A DNA stretch of 64,000 bases from Leucobacter coleopterorum (GTDB lineage Bacteria > Actinomycetota > Actinomycetes > Actinomycetales > Microbacteriaceae): assembly GCF_011382985.1 (NCBI RefSeq), contig NZ_CP049933.1:1922001-1986000 (forward strand), in the 5' to 3' direction. Below are positions 47,695 through 57,432 of this stretch, one piece after another. The position numbers and the translations under genes are program-made. The number at the start of each line of letters is the position of its first letter. The first letter of the stretch is position 1. Under the pieces are notes generated by a model that worked only from the letters and a program-made list of their open reading frames with translations, did no database searches and had not been told where the DNA came from.

Positions 47695-49032
47695 TCACGG
47701 TATCGGGTGCAGTGCGTCGTATCGTTGAAAACCGCGGGCAAAGCGCAGCATCATGAGCATGATCGCAACAATCACTACGCCTCCAATGAGCGCCGGTGCC
47801 CACAGCGCGATCGTCGTCGCGAGTACACCGGCAAGCAAGTCACCCACACGTGGCCCACCCGCAACAACCACATAGAACAGACCCTGCATTCTGCCTCGCA
47901 CGTCGTCGGGTGCCGCCGCCTGCAGAATGGTCGTGCGGAACACAGAACTCACATTGTCAGCTGCTCCCGCACCAGCGAGTGCTAAGCCCGCCAGTACAAT
48001 CGAGTTTACCAACATGCCGTCGGGTGGGTGATCCCCGACCGTGAGTTTCGTCACGAGCAGCACAACACCGAACAGAGCAGTGCACACGCCAAATGCAGCA
48101 ATCGCGAGTGTTACTGCGCGCCCCTGCCTACGCACTTGACCAAGCGGTCCCGACACAACACCAGAGAGCAATGCCCCCACCGCAAACGAGGCCGTGAGCA
48201 CGCCGACCGTAACCGGCCCGCCTCCGAGCACAAGCGCGCCCGCCGCGGGAAACACCACACGGGGGTGGCCAAGAATCATAGCGACAAGATCAAAAATAAA
48301 AGTCGCGCGCACGTTCGGTGCGGTTCGCAGAAAACGCATGCTCTCAACCACGGAGGAAAAACCGGGGCTGGCCCGGGTCCCCTCGGGTTTCATTGGAGGC
48401 AGGCTCAGAATTCCCATAAACGCGGCAGAGAACAGCACGACGTCGAGCAGGTACGTCCACGGCACGCCGACCGTAGCAACCATCACACCGGCTACCGCGG
48501 GCCCAACCGTCACGGCGAGCCCCATCGTGATTCCGCTGAGTGCCGCAGCAGCCGGCAACAACTGGGTTGGCAGCAGCCGCGGCAGAATCGCCCCTCGCGT
48601 GGCCCCCAAGATCGTCGCTGAGGCAGCGTTCACAGCGGCGAGCGCATAGTACGGCCAGGTTGCCGTCACTCCGAGAAAGGCAATAACCGTCATGGTGCCG
48701 ATACTCAGCCAGGCGCAACTCGCTGTGACGAGTGCAACCTTACGACGGTCAAAGGTATCGGCGAGAGCACCACCGATAAACCCGGCAAGGATCATGGGGC
48801 CGAGCGCCCACAGCGCTACAAATGAGACCGCGAGCGTTGAGTGGGTGATCTCGTACACGTGCAGTCCCACGGCGACGATGGTCACCTGCGCACCGATCTG
48901 AGCGATTGAGGTGCCGGTCCAGAGTTTTGCGAACGCGGGGCTGCTACGCAGTGGCGTCACGTCAACGAGCAGTGCCCTAAGACCGCGTTTCTTATCTCTC
49001 TGCTCTTCTTCACGCGCCTCATCACTCTCCAC
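47695..49032 (-). CDS. MFS transporter (enterobactin-exporter/EntS-like group)
   Basis: The 445-residue protein has 12 hydrophobic helices and the MFS_3 type features FAKLWTGTSIAQIGAQVTIVAVGLHVYEITHS at its start (quoted in part) and motif A GGALADTFDRRKVAL. Substrate is unknown; related carriers export siderophores or drugs. GTG 49032 has TATAGT eight bases upstream and no Shine-Dalgarno (leaderless type). It is divergent from the DUF3097 gene across only 24 bases. Confidence 0.87.
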   Translation of the reverse strand: MESDEAREEEQRDKKRGLRALLVDVTPLRSSPAFAKLWTGTSIAQIGAQVTIVAVGLHVYEITHSTLAVSFVALWALGPMILAGFIGGALADTFDRRKVALVTASCAWLSIGTMTVIAFLGVTATWPYYALAAVNAASATILGATRGAILPRLLPTQLLPAAAALSGITMGLAVTVGPAVAGVMVATVGVPWTYLLDVVLFSAAFMGILSLPPMKPEGTRASPGFSSVVESMRFLRTAPNVRATFIFDLVAMILGHPRVVFPAAGALVLGGGPVTVGVLTASFAVGALLSGVVSGPLGQVRRQGRAVTLAIAAFGVCTALFGVVLLVTKLTVGDHPPDGMLVNSIVLAGLALAGAGAADNVSSVFRTTILQAAAPDDVRGRMQGLFYVVVAGGPRVGDLLAGVLATTIALWAPALIGGVVIVAIMLMMLRFARGFQRYDALHPIP

Positions 49033-49056
49033 CGCGCCAGACTATAAGCTCAGTGC
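49033..49056. promoter_or_regulatory. Compact divergent leaderless promoter pair
   Basis: The 24 bases between the two divergent GTG starts hold TATAAG (plus strand, 49043-49048) and TATAGT (minus strand, 49046-49041), overlapping in the middle. Each lies eight bases before its GTG. The transcripts would begin at or next to the start codons. The minus-strand hexamer fits TAnnnT; the plus-strand one deviates in its last base. Confidence 0.5.
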
Positions 49057-49896
49057 GTGTTTGATGAAAGATATGACCGCGATGTTCTCGCCGACATGAA
49101 GTCTCGGCGCGGCCCGGTGCAGCGCGCTGAGGTTGTGCTCGCGAAAGGACTCGTTGTTGAGCACAGCGAGACCGAGTGGTGTGGCGCGGTGGTGGGGGCC
49201 CGCGAGGGGCTCGTGCAGCTGGAGGATTTCTCGGGCAAGGTGCGGGCATTTTCGCTCAGCGACGGCTTCCTCATTGATGGCAAGCCGGTCACCCTGGTCA
49301 TGCCCAAACGCAAGCCCGCTGGGCCGCAACGCACGGCCTCGGGCTCGTTTGCCGCCCCACAACAGCGTGCCCGTGTTGCGATGCCGAGCCGCATCTTCGT
49401 TGAGGGTAAGCACGATGCCGAGCTTGTAGAACAGGTGTGGGGCGACGACCTCCGGGTTGAGGGTGTGGTGGTCGAACTGTTGCAAGGCGCTGACAACCTT
49501 GCCGAGGTACTCGCCGAGTTTGGTCCGGGGCCCAAACGGCGCGCAGGGATCCTGCTCGATCACCTCGTTACCGGCAGCAAAGAAACAAAGATCGCGAATG
49601 CCATTGCGCGCGGACCTTACGGCGCCAACGTTCTCATCGTTGGCCACCCCTTTGTCGATATCTGGCAGGCCGTAAAGCCAGAGCGGGTGGGTCTCAAAGA
49701 ATGGCCGACAATTCCGCGCAACATCGAGTGGAAGCGTGGCATCTGTCACGCTCTCGGCTGGCCGGGCGAAGAACCTGCTGACATCGCCGATGCGTGGGCG
49801 AGGATCCGCAGTCGCGTTCGCAACTTCCGCGACCTCGAGCCAGAGTTGGTCGGTCGGGTCGAACACCTCATCGATTTTGTTACGCTCTCACCTTAA
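49057..49896 (+). CDS. DUF3097 family protein with TOPRIM-like segment
   Basis: The 279-residue protein starts at GTG 49057. After an N-terminal beta domain (VLAKGLVVEHSETEWCGAVVG) comes a segment RIFVEGKHDAELVEQVWGDDLR, followed by DNLAEVL and VLIVGHPFVDIWQAV. The glutamate in VEGKHD and the later acidic/His motif suggest the TOPRIM metal-binding fold of primases, topoisomerases and nucleases. The family is actinobacterial and the function unknown. No Shine-Dalgarno is evident, in keeping with a leaderless start. Confidence 0.85.
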   Translation: MFDERYDRDVLADMKSRRGPVQRAEVVLAKGLVVEHSETEWCGAVVGAREGLVQLEDFSGKVRAFSLSDGFLIDGKPVTLVMPKRKPAGPQRTASGSFAAPQQRARVAMPSRIFVEGKHDAELVEQVWGDDLRVEGVVVELLQGADNLAEVLAEFGPGPKRRAGILLDHLVTGSKETKIANAIARGPYGANVLIVGHPFVDIWQAVKPERVGLKEWPTIPRNIEWKRGICHALGWPGEEPADIADAWARIRSRVRNFRDLEPELVGRVEHLIDFVTLSP

Positions 49897-49958
49897 TAGC
49901 GATCCCGACGAGTAGCATTAGGAGACAGTGGGTAACTCTCGAAAGCGAGGAGTCGCGA

Positions 49959-50800
49959 GTGTCAAAGCCAGTCTTCCTTCTCATGCCAGAGTGGCAGGGA
50001 TCAGCATCCTCACGAGCTATGCAATTGGCTGAGGGCGCCTCGATACTGCGGGATGATCTTCCGCGTTCCGTGCTGCACGAGGTCGCTGTGCCGCTGGAGG
50101 CTGGGGATGCCCTCGGCACTCCTGTGGCACGACTGAGCAGCGTGTTACAGGCTCGCAAGTCTGCTCATAAAACACTTGCGACGGCTGACGGAGTTCCCAT
50201 CATCGTCGGCGGCGACTGCGCCACGTCCTTGCCGGGTTTAGAAGCCGCCGTCCAAAAACACGGTGATGGTCTTGCCGTATTGTGGTTCGACGCCCACCCC
50301 GATCTGCAACACCCCAGCACGTCTCCGTCGGGCGCGGCCTCCGGCATGACGCTGCGACATGCCCTCGGGGTGGATCGCCCGAACTCGCCTCGACTGATCC
50401 GATCCTGGCAAACAATCTCACGCTTGTAGGCACCCGCGCTATCGACCCCGAAGAACAGTCAGAGATCGAGCAGCTGAAGATTTCTGTGTTGCCTGCCGGC
50501 GTGCAAGATCTTGTTGAGGCGATTACGACCCGACTCGGCAAACTCGATGCAAGCCACGTGTACATCCACCTCGATCTCGATGTGCTTGACCCCGCGGAGT
50601 TTATGGCGGTGCACGAGCCGGTGCCGTTTGGCCTGAGCGTTGGCCAGGTGACATCGGCAATACGGGCAGCTGTGGCCGTGCGGCCCCTCGCGGGTGCATC
50701 CATTTGCGAGTTTGCTCCTGCCGATGCCAGCATGGCGTCAGAGGAGCAGCCGACGGTGCTGCGGCTACTTGCGGCCCTCACCTCCGGGAGCAAGGATTGA
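49959..50800 (+). CDS. Arginase/agmatinase-family hydrolase, frameshifted
   Basis: The 280-residue product (after correction) has ureohydrolase motifs: GGDCATSLPG (normally GGDH), WFDAHPDLQ and HLDLDVLDPAEF, the manganese-binding Asp/His clusters. The ligand histidine of GGDH is a cysteine here, as in some family branches. Adding one G at the GGGG run 50367-50370 joins the frames (LGGGSPELASTDPI). GTG 49959 follows GAGGAG. Substrates of the family are arginine, agmatine, formiminoglutamate or others. The stop overlaps the next start (TTGA). Confidence 0.83.
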
Positions 50801-51147
50801 ACGCTTGGCCTTTTGCTCGCATCGGCTACCTGTATGCAACCGCCGTTGCACTCGCGTGGGGCACACTTCTCAGCACAGGAAAGATTGAACGCTATGAGGG
50901 GCTTTGGGTGTTTCGAGGCATGCCGCGCTGGGCGTTTCGCCGCGGCGGCAGTTGCGTAGGATCCTGTTACTTCACCGACAACAACGTGTCCCCCTCGGTC
51001 CTTCGCCACGAACTTGTACACCGCTCACAGTGGCAGCGATTCGGTCTCGCCATGCCTTTGTTATATGCGCTGGCCGGTCAAGATCCCCTGAAAAACCGCT
51101 TTGAAATTGAGGCGGGACTCTCAGACGGCGGCTATCTCAAGCGTTAG
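50797..51147 (+). CDS. Small HELVH-motif protein
   Basis: The 116-residue protein starts at TTG 50797, which overlaps the arginase-family stop and follows GGAGCAAGGA. An N-terminal hydrophobic segment (YLYATAVALAWGT) is followed by two cysteines (GSCVGSC), then VLRHELVHRSQWQRFGL with an HExxH zinc motif and NRFEIEAGLSDGGY with a possible third ligand (Glu). It resembles a minimal metallopeptidase core, but it is very short. I know similar actinobacterial proteins only as hypothetical or Fe-S oxidoreductase. Function unknown. Confidence 0.7.
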   Translation: MNAWPFARIGYLYATAVALAWGTLLSTGKIERYEGLWVFRGMPRWAFRRGGSCVGSCYFTDNNVSPSVLRHELVHRSQWQRFGLAMPLLYALAGQDPLKNRFEIEAGLSDGGYLKR

Positions 51148-51156
51148 AGTCAAACA

Positions 51157-51846
51157 GTGAACGACTTCATCTCGTGGGTGCTTGAGACGGTACAGAGTGT
51201 CGACCCGACGCTGCGCGTCATTATTGCGGGTATCGCCATCATGCTTGAAACGAGTGTGCTCATCGGCCTCGTCGTGCCAGGAGACACCGTTGTGATGGTC
51301 GCTGGCACAGCAGTGACTTCGGTGCCGGAGGGCGTGATTCTTGGTCTTGTGCTGGTCATTGGGGCGCTCATCGGGGAGAGCATCGGGTTTTGGCTAGGGC
51401 GCTGGGCCGGGCCGAAGATTCGGCACTCGCGCCTGGGCAGCAAACTGGGTGAGCACAACTGGATCAGGGCGGAGGCTTACCTGCGACGGCGCGGTGGTCC
51501 CGCGATTTTCCTGTCGCGGTTTTTGCCGGTACTGCACTCGCTCGTGCCGCTCACCGTCGGCATGAGTGGATTCTCGTACCGCCGCTTTCTCGCGTGGACT
51601 GCCCCGGCGTGCGCACTGTGGTCGGCGTTGTATGTTACCGCGACAGCTTCTGCTGCGAACTACTACCGCGACCTCTCGAAGGAGCTGCACTACGCCGGCT
51701 ACATTTTTGTCGGGATCATCGTGCTGTTTCTGGTCCTTGTGTTTCTGGCGAAGCAGTTGATTCACCGTCGCGAAGCCAAACACTTGAGGCCACTGAGTGA
51801 GTCACGCGAAGAAACCGACACCGAGGCGATCTCAGAGAGCCAGTAG
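51157..51846 (+). CDS. DedA/SNARE-associated family membrane protein
   Basis: The 229-residue protein has DedA features: GLVVPGDTVVMVAG (motif with Asp), LGALIGESIGFWLGRWAG-like segment, FLSRFLPVLHSLVPLTVGMSGFSYRRFL (Arg and Pro conserved), and four to five helices. DedA members act in membrane homeostasis and lipid transport. GTG 51157 has TAGAGT six bases upstream, overlapping the stop of the previous gene (leaderless type). The C-terminus is cytoplasmic and acidic. Confidence 0.88.
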   Translation: MNDFISWVLETVQSVDPTLRVIIAGIAIMLETSVLIGLVVPGDTVVMVAGTAVTSVPEGVILGLVLVIGALIGESIGFWLGRWAGPKIRHSRLGSKLGEHNWIRAEAYLRRRGGPAIFLSRFLPVLHSLVPLTVGMSGFSYRRFLAWTAPACALWSALYVTATASAANYYRDLSKELHYAGYIFVGIIVLFLVLVFLAKQLIHRREAKHLRPLSESREETDTEAISESQ

Positions 51847-51855
51847 GCTGAACGG

Positions 51856-52793
51856 GTGAGCAACGAGGCAACCGGTTCCACAACCACAGCAGAGTTTCGC
51901 TTTCTTGAGGGCGATGCGGTCCGAGTTGGGCGCACAACTCCGCTTCCTACGGTCGAACGAGTCTGGACCGAAGTTGGTAACGCTCAACGGGTCAGCGCGC
52001 TTCGTTTCGAGCCGCAGCATCCCCCGCAGCTCGTAACCCTGCATGGTGTCGGTCTGAACGCACACAGCTTCGACCCGATGCTGCTCGCGCTCGACGTCCC
52101 CGCGATCTCCATCGACCTCCCCGGTCACGGTCGCAGTGATTGGCGCAGCGACGCAGACTACCGACCTGACCACCTTGCCGTCGATGTGATCACGGCACTC
52201 GAAGCGCTCTGCCCGCAACCCGTCACGCTTCTGGGCCATTCTCTCGGCGGACTCACCGCGGCTCTTGTCGCCGCTTCGCTCACAGACCTGGTTTCTCAGC
52301 TAATCGTCGTAGACATTACCCCGGGCATCTCGCCCAGCCGTGATGCGAGCAGTGTTACCGAGTTCATTGTTGGTCAGCGCGACTACGGCAGCGTTGAAGA
52401 GATCGTCGATCGGGCGATTCAGTTTGGTATCGGATCGAACCGCGCTGCCCTCACACGCGGAGTAACACTCAACACACGGCTACGTGCCGACGGTCGCCTT
52501 GAGTGGACTCACCACTTCGCACACCTCGACGGGCCGCTTCCCGCAGCAGCCGACGACGATCCTCAACCGTATGCCCCATCTGGGCCTCGCTTCAGGCGCT
52601 CGAGGTTCCAGTGTCACTGGTGCGGGCGGGATCCGGTGTCGTGACAGAAGAGCTCGAAGCAGAATGGCGAGATCAACTCCCCGAGAGCACAATCACCACG
52701 ATCGAGGGTCCACACAACCTACACGAGGCCGCACCGCGAGAACTCGCGGATGTCGTAGGCCGCGCTCTCACCCACGAAAGGAACACACAGTGA
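51856..52793 (+). CDS. Alpha/beta hydrolase, frameshifted
   Basis: Family features are the oxyanion HGVGLNAHSFDP, DLPGHGRSDW, the nucleophile GHSLGG (Ser near residue 130) and, in the second frame, the acid region VPVSLVRAGSG and the histidine in GPHNLHEAAP. Adding one C at CCCC 52574-52577 gives PYAPIWASLQALEVPV and 312 residues. GTG 51856 has TAGGCT six bases upstream (leaderless type). The 3' end overlaps the YbaK start by four bases. Substrate unknown. Confidence 0.85.
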
Positions 52794-53290
52794 CAACCTC
52801 GCACGTTCGCAGGCACCTTGAGTCATTCGGCTGGCAAGGCACGATCCTGGAGTTTGAGGAGTCGAGCGCGACCGTCGAGCTTGCGGCGGCTCAGGCCGGC
52901 ACAGAACCTCGCCGCATCGCAAAAACGCTCGGATTTTACGATCCAGAGAACCCTGCGCAGGCCGTGCTTGTTGTCGCTGCGGGCGACGCGAAGGTCAACG
53001 GTGGCAAGTTCAAACGTGAGTTTGGCGGCAAACCTCGCATGCTCACCGGAGACGACGTGCTACCTCTGACCGGTCACCCCGTCGGCGGGGTATGCCCGTT
53101 CGCCGTGGCAGACGGTACCAAGATTATGCTCGACGTGTCGCTGCAGCGGTTCAACACGGTATTCCCGGCGGCAGGAACCGCCCGTTCAGCCGTTGAACTC
53201 GCGATCCCCGAGCTGGAAGCGTTCAGCGGCGCTGGCGGCTGGGTCGACGTGTGTACCGGTTGGCAAAACGAGGAATCAGCCAGCGAGTAG
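52790..53290 (+). CDS. YbaK/EbsC-type aminoacyl-tRNA deacylase
   Basis: The 166-residue protein has the YbaK/ProX domain: IAKTLGFYD, VLVVAAGDAKVNGGKFKREFG, then GHPVGGVCPFAV and SLQRFNTVFPAAGT. It edits mischarged tRNAs (Cys-tRNA-Pro for YbaK). GTG 52790 overlaps the hydrolase stop and follows GAAAGGA. The product ends 14 bases before the convergent rsrA gene. Confidence 0.9.
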   Translation: MTTSHVRRHLESFGWQGTILEFEESSATVELAAAQAGTEPRRIAKTLGFYDPENPAQAVLVVAAGDAKVNGGKFKREFGGKPRMLTGDDVLPLTGHPVGGVCPFAVADGTKIMLDVSLQRFNTVFPAAGTARSAVELAIPELEAFSGAGGWVDVCTGWQNEESASE

Positions 53291-53304
53291 CTAGCTGAGC
53301 GAGC

Positions 53305-53544
53305 TCAGGCGTTGAGCCCGCGCAGGATCGCGTCGCGCAAATCAGCGGGGGCGCAGTTTTCGCGCTCCTCTTCGCAGGCACGCCGAACAACATCGGTCAG
53401 GCTAATGCAGACAGTTTCTTCGTCGCGACAATTCGGGCAACTGTCGAGGTGCTCGCGAATCGGTGCCGACTCTTCAGAGCAGAGTTCACCACGAAGCAGC
53501 TCGTAGATGTTGGCCTGTGCTTTGTCACATCCGCAATCACTCAC
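53305..53544 (-). CDS. rsrA: RsrA-like zinc anti-sigma factor
   Basis: The 79-residue protein has the ZAS zinc motif HLDSCPNC (His-x3-Cys-x2-Cys) plus an upstream LRGELCSEE cysteine, making the redox-sensitive zinc site of mycothiol-linked anti-sigma factors (RsrA/RshA). Oxidation releases the partner sigma factor. ATG 53544 overlaps the sigR stop (ATGA), so both proteins are translated together. This arrangement matches Rv3221A-Rv3223c in M. tuberculosis with intervening genes lost. Confidence 0.92.
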   Translation of the reverse strand: MSDCGCDKAQANIYELLRGELCSEESAPIREHLDSCPNCRDEETVCISLTDVVRRACEEERENCAPADLRDAILRGLNA

Positions 53545-54155
53545 CGTGCTGCTCCTTTCGATTCTTTCTTCACACCTTCATCTAGTCCAACGCCTTGCTC
53601 GCGCGCGTATTCCCCCAGCGACTTACGTAATCTTGCGCGACCGCGATGCAGGCGACTCATGACAGTACCAATTGGCACCCCCACAATATCCGCGATCTCC
53701 TGGTAGCTAAAGCCTTCGACGTCAGCAAGGTACACAGCGATCCTGAAATCCTCGGGAAGTTCGTTGAGCGCTCCGCTCACCACGGCATCGGGAGTGCGGT
53801 CGATTGCCTCGGCCTCGGCTGACTGAGCAGACATCGCCGTTGTGGATTCGGCGCCGCCTAACTGCCAATCCTCAAGCTCTTCAACCGCGCCCAGATAGGG
53901 TTCACGCTGACGCTTGCGATAAGTGTTGATGTAGCTGTTGGTCATGATCCGGTACAGCCAGGCTTTGAGGTTCGTGCCCTCTTCGAATGAGGAAAACGCA
54001 GAATAGGCCTTAAGAAACGTCTCTTGCACCAGGTCTTGGGCGTCGGGAGGGTTTCGGGTCATCTTCATTGCAGCGCCGTACAGCTGATCAAGCAGGGGCA
54101 ACGCCTCCTGCTTGAATCGCTCTTCCAGCTTCGCCTGTGTCCCGGTTTCACTCAC
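53541..54155 (-). CDS. sigR: SigR/SigH-like redox stress sigma factor
   Basis: The 204-residue protein has sigma region 2 ([31 protein letters not shown], quoted in part) and region 4 ([29 protein letters not shown]...RLHRGR). It resembles Streptomyces SigR and mycobacterial SigH, which drive thiol-oxidative stress genes. GTG 54155 has TAGTAT seven bases upstream (leaderless type). It is followed by rsrA in the same operon. A long open frame upstream is not used. aroA is divergent. No GGAAT-N18-GTT promoter was visible upstream. Confidence 0.92.
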   Translation of the reverse strand: MSETGTQAKLEERFKQEALPLLDQLYGAAMKMTRNPPDAQDLVQETFLKAYSAFSSFEEGTNLKAWLYRIMTNSYINTYRKRQREPYLGAVEELEDWQLGGAESTTAMSAQSAEAEAIDRTPDAVVSGALNELPEDFRIAVYLADVEGFSYQEIADIVGVPIGTVMSRLHRGRARLRKSLGEYAREQGVGLDEGVKKESKGAAR

Positions 54156-54255
54156 GCCCACGATACTATCCCGCAGCACCGCAGGGTTCGCTGAGCCGCG
54201 CTTCAACATTTGAGTGCAGCTCTCTTGGAAGCAACTCGGGCTAGACTCGGTAGTG

Positions 54256-55712
54256 ATGCTGATCGCGAAGCTTAACAACGGCAAAGACGGTGACGAGACA
54301 GGAACCGCCGACGGTGGCGCTGAGGCCGCCGAGCTCTGGCCTGCCCCGCACGCGGATGGAGAGTTGGCCGCCTGTGTTGCGCTCCCGGGTTCGAAATCGC
54401 TAACAAACCGCGAGCTGGTGCTTGCGGCTCTCGCCGACGGCCCAGAGATGCTGCGCGCACCACTGCACTCGCGCGACTCTGCGCTCATGATCGAGGCACT
54501 GCGCGACTTGGGCACGATCATCGCGGCCGAGGGTGAAGACCTTCACGTCACACCCGCGGAAGAACTCACCGGCTCAACCACCGTTGCCTGCGGCCTCGCC
54601 GGCACCGTGATGCGATTCGTGCCGCCCGTCGCCGCCCTAGCGCTCGGTCCCGTCGCATTTGACGGCGATCCTTATGCCCGCAAGCGGCCTATGCGCCCCG
54701 TGCTCGACGCACTGCGCGCGCTCGGAGCCGATATCGCAGACGAAGGCCGCGGGGCCCTGCCCTTCACCGTCCACGGCACAGGTTCGCTGCGTGGCGGTCG
54801 CGTAGAGATTGATGCTTCGCTTTCAAGCCAGTTTGTATCGGGGCTTTTGCTCGCCGCTCCTCGCTTCGAAGAGGGTGTGCACGTCGTTCACACCGGCAAA
54901 CGACTGCCAAGCTTGCCCCACATCGAGATGACCCTCGCCGCGCTGCGCGCACGCGGAGTAAAGGTCGACAGCCCCGCCGTTGGTGAATGGCGAGTCTCCC
55001 CGGGCCAATTAGCGCAATCGAATCACGGATCGAACCTGACCTTTCAAACGCTGCCCCCTTCCTCGCGGCCGCGATCGTTGCGGGTGGCAGCGTCACGGTA
55101 CCGAACTGGCCGAGTCACACCACACAGGTTGGTGACAAACTGCGGCAACTGCTGCCAGAGTTTGGCGGGGCAGCAGAACTCTCCGCGGACGGATCGCTGA
55201 CGATCTCAGGCAACGGAGTTGTTCAGGGCGTGAAACTCCACATTCCAGAGGCGGGTGAGCTCGCACCGACTCTCGTCGGTCTTGCTGCCCTTGCCGATGG
55301 CCCCAGCGAGATCACCGGCATCGGGCACATCCGCCATCACGAGACCGACAGAATCGCCGCGCTCGTCACCGAGATCCGCGCTCTTGGCGGCGACATCGAA
55401 GAACTTGAAGACGGCATCGCGATTCGCCCGGCCACGCTGCACGGCGGTACCTGGCACAGCTACGCGGATCACCGCATGGCGACCACGGGCGCGCTCCTGG
55501 GTCTCCGGGTCGAGGGCGTCGAGGTCGAAGACATCGCGAGCACTGCAAAGACCCTGCCCGAGTTTTCGTCGCTGTGGCGCAACATGCTGGGGCTCGCTCC
55601 TGAAGAACAACCGTCCCTCTCCCCACTCGACGCGGTTCAGCCAGGGGTGAGCACTTCAACCCCGATGATTCTCACGCTACCGACAACACACGAGAGCAAT
55701 TACTTCGGATGA
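54256..55712 (+). CDS. aroA: 3-phosphoshikimate 1-carboxyvinyltransferase AroA, frameshifted
   Basis: The protein makes EPSP in the shikimate pathway. It has [17 protein letters not shown] (phosphoshikimate and PEP sites), [44 protein letters not shown], and in the second frame [19 protein letters not shown] and [14 protein letters not shown]. Adding one C at CCCC 54998-55001 gives [20 protein letters not shown] and 485 residues. ATG 54256 has TAGACT eight bases upstream (leaderless type). It overlaps rsgA (ATGA). Both frames carry conserved catalytic residues, so the break is very likely artefactual. Confidence 0.92.
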
Positions 55713-56763
55713 GCTGGCTCACCCTCGACGACGACGACGTTCCGTACGGCGAGTACGCCGATCACACAGTAAGGTCTCGCCCAAACCCGAAGGCGAATCG
55801 GCCGCGCACCAAGCGTCGGCCCGAGCACACGGACGCGGTTATCGGCATGGTGACGGGGGTGGATCGCGGTCGCTACAGCGCCCTCATCGCGGCTGGCGCC
55901 GATCCCGAGCAGCCCGAGGAGCGCGAGCTCACCGCCGCCCGCGCCCGCGAACTGCGCAACACCTCAATCGTCGTAGGCGACCGCGTGCAGTTGGTTGGCG
56001 ACACGAGCGGTGGCGAGGGCTCGCTCTCTCGCATTGTTGGAATTGAGGATCGCCGAACACTGCTCCGCCGCAGCGCCGACGACAGCGATCGCGTCGAACG
56101 GGTGATGGTCGCAAACGCCGACCAGATGCTGATCGTGATTGCTTCGGCCGACCCCGAACCGCGAGTGCGGCTGGTGGACCGCTACCTCGTGGCGGCCTAC
56201 GACGCTGGAATCCGCCCGCTGCTGTGCATCACCAAGGTTGATCTGGCCCATCCTGAACCGTTTCTAGAGCACTTTGCGGGGCTTGAGGTGCCGGTGTTTC
56301 GCTCGGCGAAGGGTGTCGAGCCACTCGCTGAAATCAGGGAGGCTCTTGCGGGCCAGACCACCGTATTTGTGGGACACTCCGGGTTGGCAAATCGACGCTC
56401 ATCAACGCACTTGTGCCTGAGGCTGAGCGCGCCACCGGGCACGTCAATGAGGTCACCGGGCGCGGGAGGCACACGTCTTCATCGTCGGTTGCACTGCGGG
56501 TCAAGACCCCGAGAGCTACGGGCGGTGAGAGCGGCTGGGTGATCGACACCCCGGGTGTGCGCTCGTTCGGGCTTGGGCACGTGACCAGCGAGGGGATTCT
56601 GCGCGGCTTCACCGACCTCGCGGAGCTGATTGACGCCTGCCCGCGCGGCTGCAGCCACCAGGATGATGCACCCGACTGCGAACTCGACGCGGCGATCGCC
56701 GACGGACGTCTCGACACCATCGGAGCCCTGCGGGTTGAGTCGCTGCGCCGCCTGTTGAAGTAA
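55709..56763 (+). CDS. rsgA: Ribosome small-subunit GTPase RsgA, frameshifted
   Basis: The 351-residue product (corrected) has an OB-like N-terminus (VGDRVQLVGD), the circularly permuted GTPase motifs G4 TKVD (LLCITKVDL), G1 GHSGVGKSTLIN, G3 DTPG and the C-terminal zinc finger (CPRGCSHQDDAPDC). The G1 motif crosses the frame break: GGG at 56381-56383 lacks one G. RsgA assists late 30S maturation. The start ATG 55709 overlaps the aroA stop (ATGA). This aroA-rsgA order matches Rv3227-Rv3228. Confidence 0.92.
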
Positions 56764-56797
56764 CCCGCGCTCAGCCACACCTCGATAGGCTTGACAC

Positions 56798-57273
56798 ATG
56801 ACTGAGCGCGTACTTCTTGAGCCTGGACAGACAGCCCCGACTTCTCGCTTCCCGATCAGGACGGCACGACCCGAAAGCTCAGCGATTTTCGCGGTGAGCG
56901 CGTGATCCTGTTCTTCTACCCGGAGGCGATGACCCCGGCGTGCACGAAAGAGGCGTGTGAGTTCCAGGAATCAACCGAACCGCTTGCCACTGCGGGCTAC
57001 CGAGTGCTTGGCGTCTCCCGCGACGCAGTCGAGAAGCTCCGCCGGTTCGCAGACCGAGACGGCCTCGAATACCCGCTCCTGAGCGATCCAGACACCGCCG
57101 TACACCGCGCGTACGGAGCGTTTGGCACCAAGAACAGCTACGGCCGCGTTATCGAGGGTGTCATCCGCTCGACGTTTGTCATTGACGCAGACGGCAAAAT
57201 CGAACACGCTCTCTACAACATCAAGGCCACCGGTCACGTGGCACGCGTGCGCAAAATGCTCGGAGCCGAATAA
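56798..57273 (+). CDS. bcp: Bacterioferritin comigratory protein-type peroxiredoxin, frameshifted
   Basis: The 158-residue protein (corrected at CCCC 56835-56838, giving TAPDFSLPDQDG) has the BCP active site YPEAMTPACTKEAC, with peroxidatic Cys in PACT and the second Cys five residues on, a 2-Cys arrangement. RFADRDGLEYPLLSDP and FGTKNSYGR complete the fold. It reduces hydroperoxides using thiols. ATG 56798 has TAGGCT six bases upstream (leaderless type). It follows rsgA with 34 bases between. Confidence 0.9.
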
Positions 57274-57289
57274 CTCAGCACAACGACGC

Positions 57290-57346
57290 CGAGAGCTCAG
57301 TTTTACAGGTTTTAGTGAATGAGAATCATGTAAAACTGAGCTCTCG
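57290..57346. repeat. Long perfect inverted repeat downstream of bcp
   Basis: An 18-bp perfect stem (57290-57307 with 57329-57346) encloses a 21-base loop in the bcp-whiB1 gap. It begins 16 bases after the bcp stop. There is no clear T-run after it, so it is not a standard terminator; it could act as an RNA stabiliser, a terminator of another sort or a remnant of a small mobile element. Confidence 0.7.
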
Positions 57347-57375
57347 ACAGGGTTCGCACGACTCAACACAGAAGA

Positions 57376-57413
57376 AAGGGCCTCGGGATCAGCGAACTGA
57401 TCCCGAGGCCCTC
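57376..57413 (-). terminator. whiB1 rho-independent terminator
   Basis: A perfect stem of at least 15 bp (57377-57391 with 57398-57412), plus one more inner pair, closes on a CGAA tetraloop. In the minus direction it follows the whiB1 stop by about 20 bases and is trailed by TTTCTTCT, a good terminator. Confidence 0.85.
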
Positions 57414-57432
57414 ATTGAAGCTTGTGCGCCCC

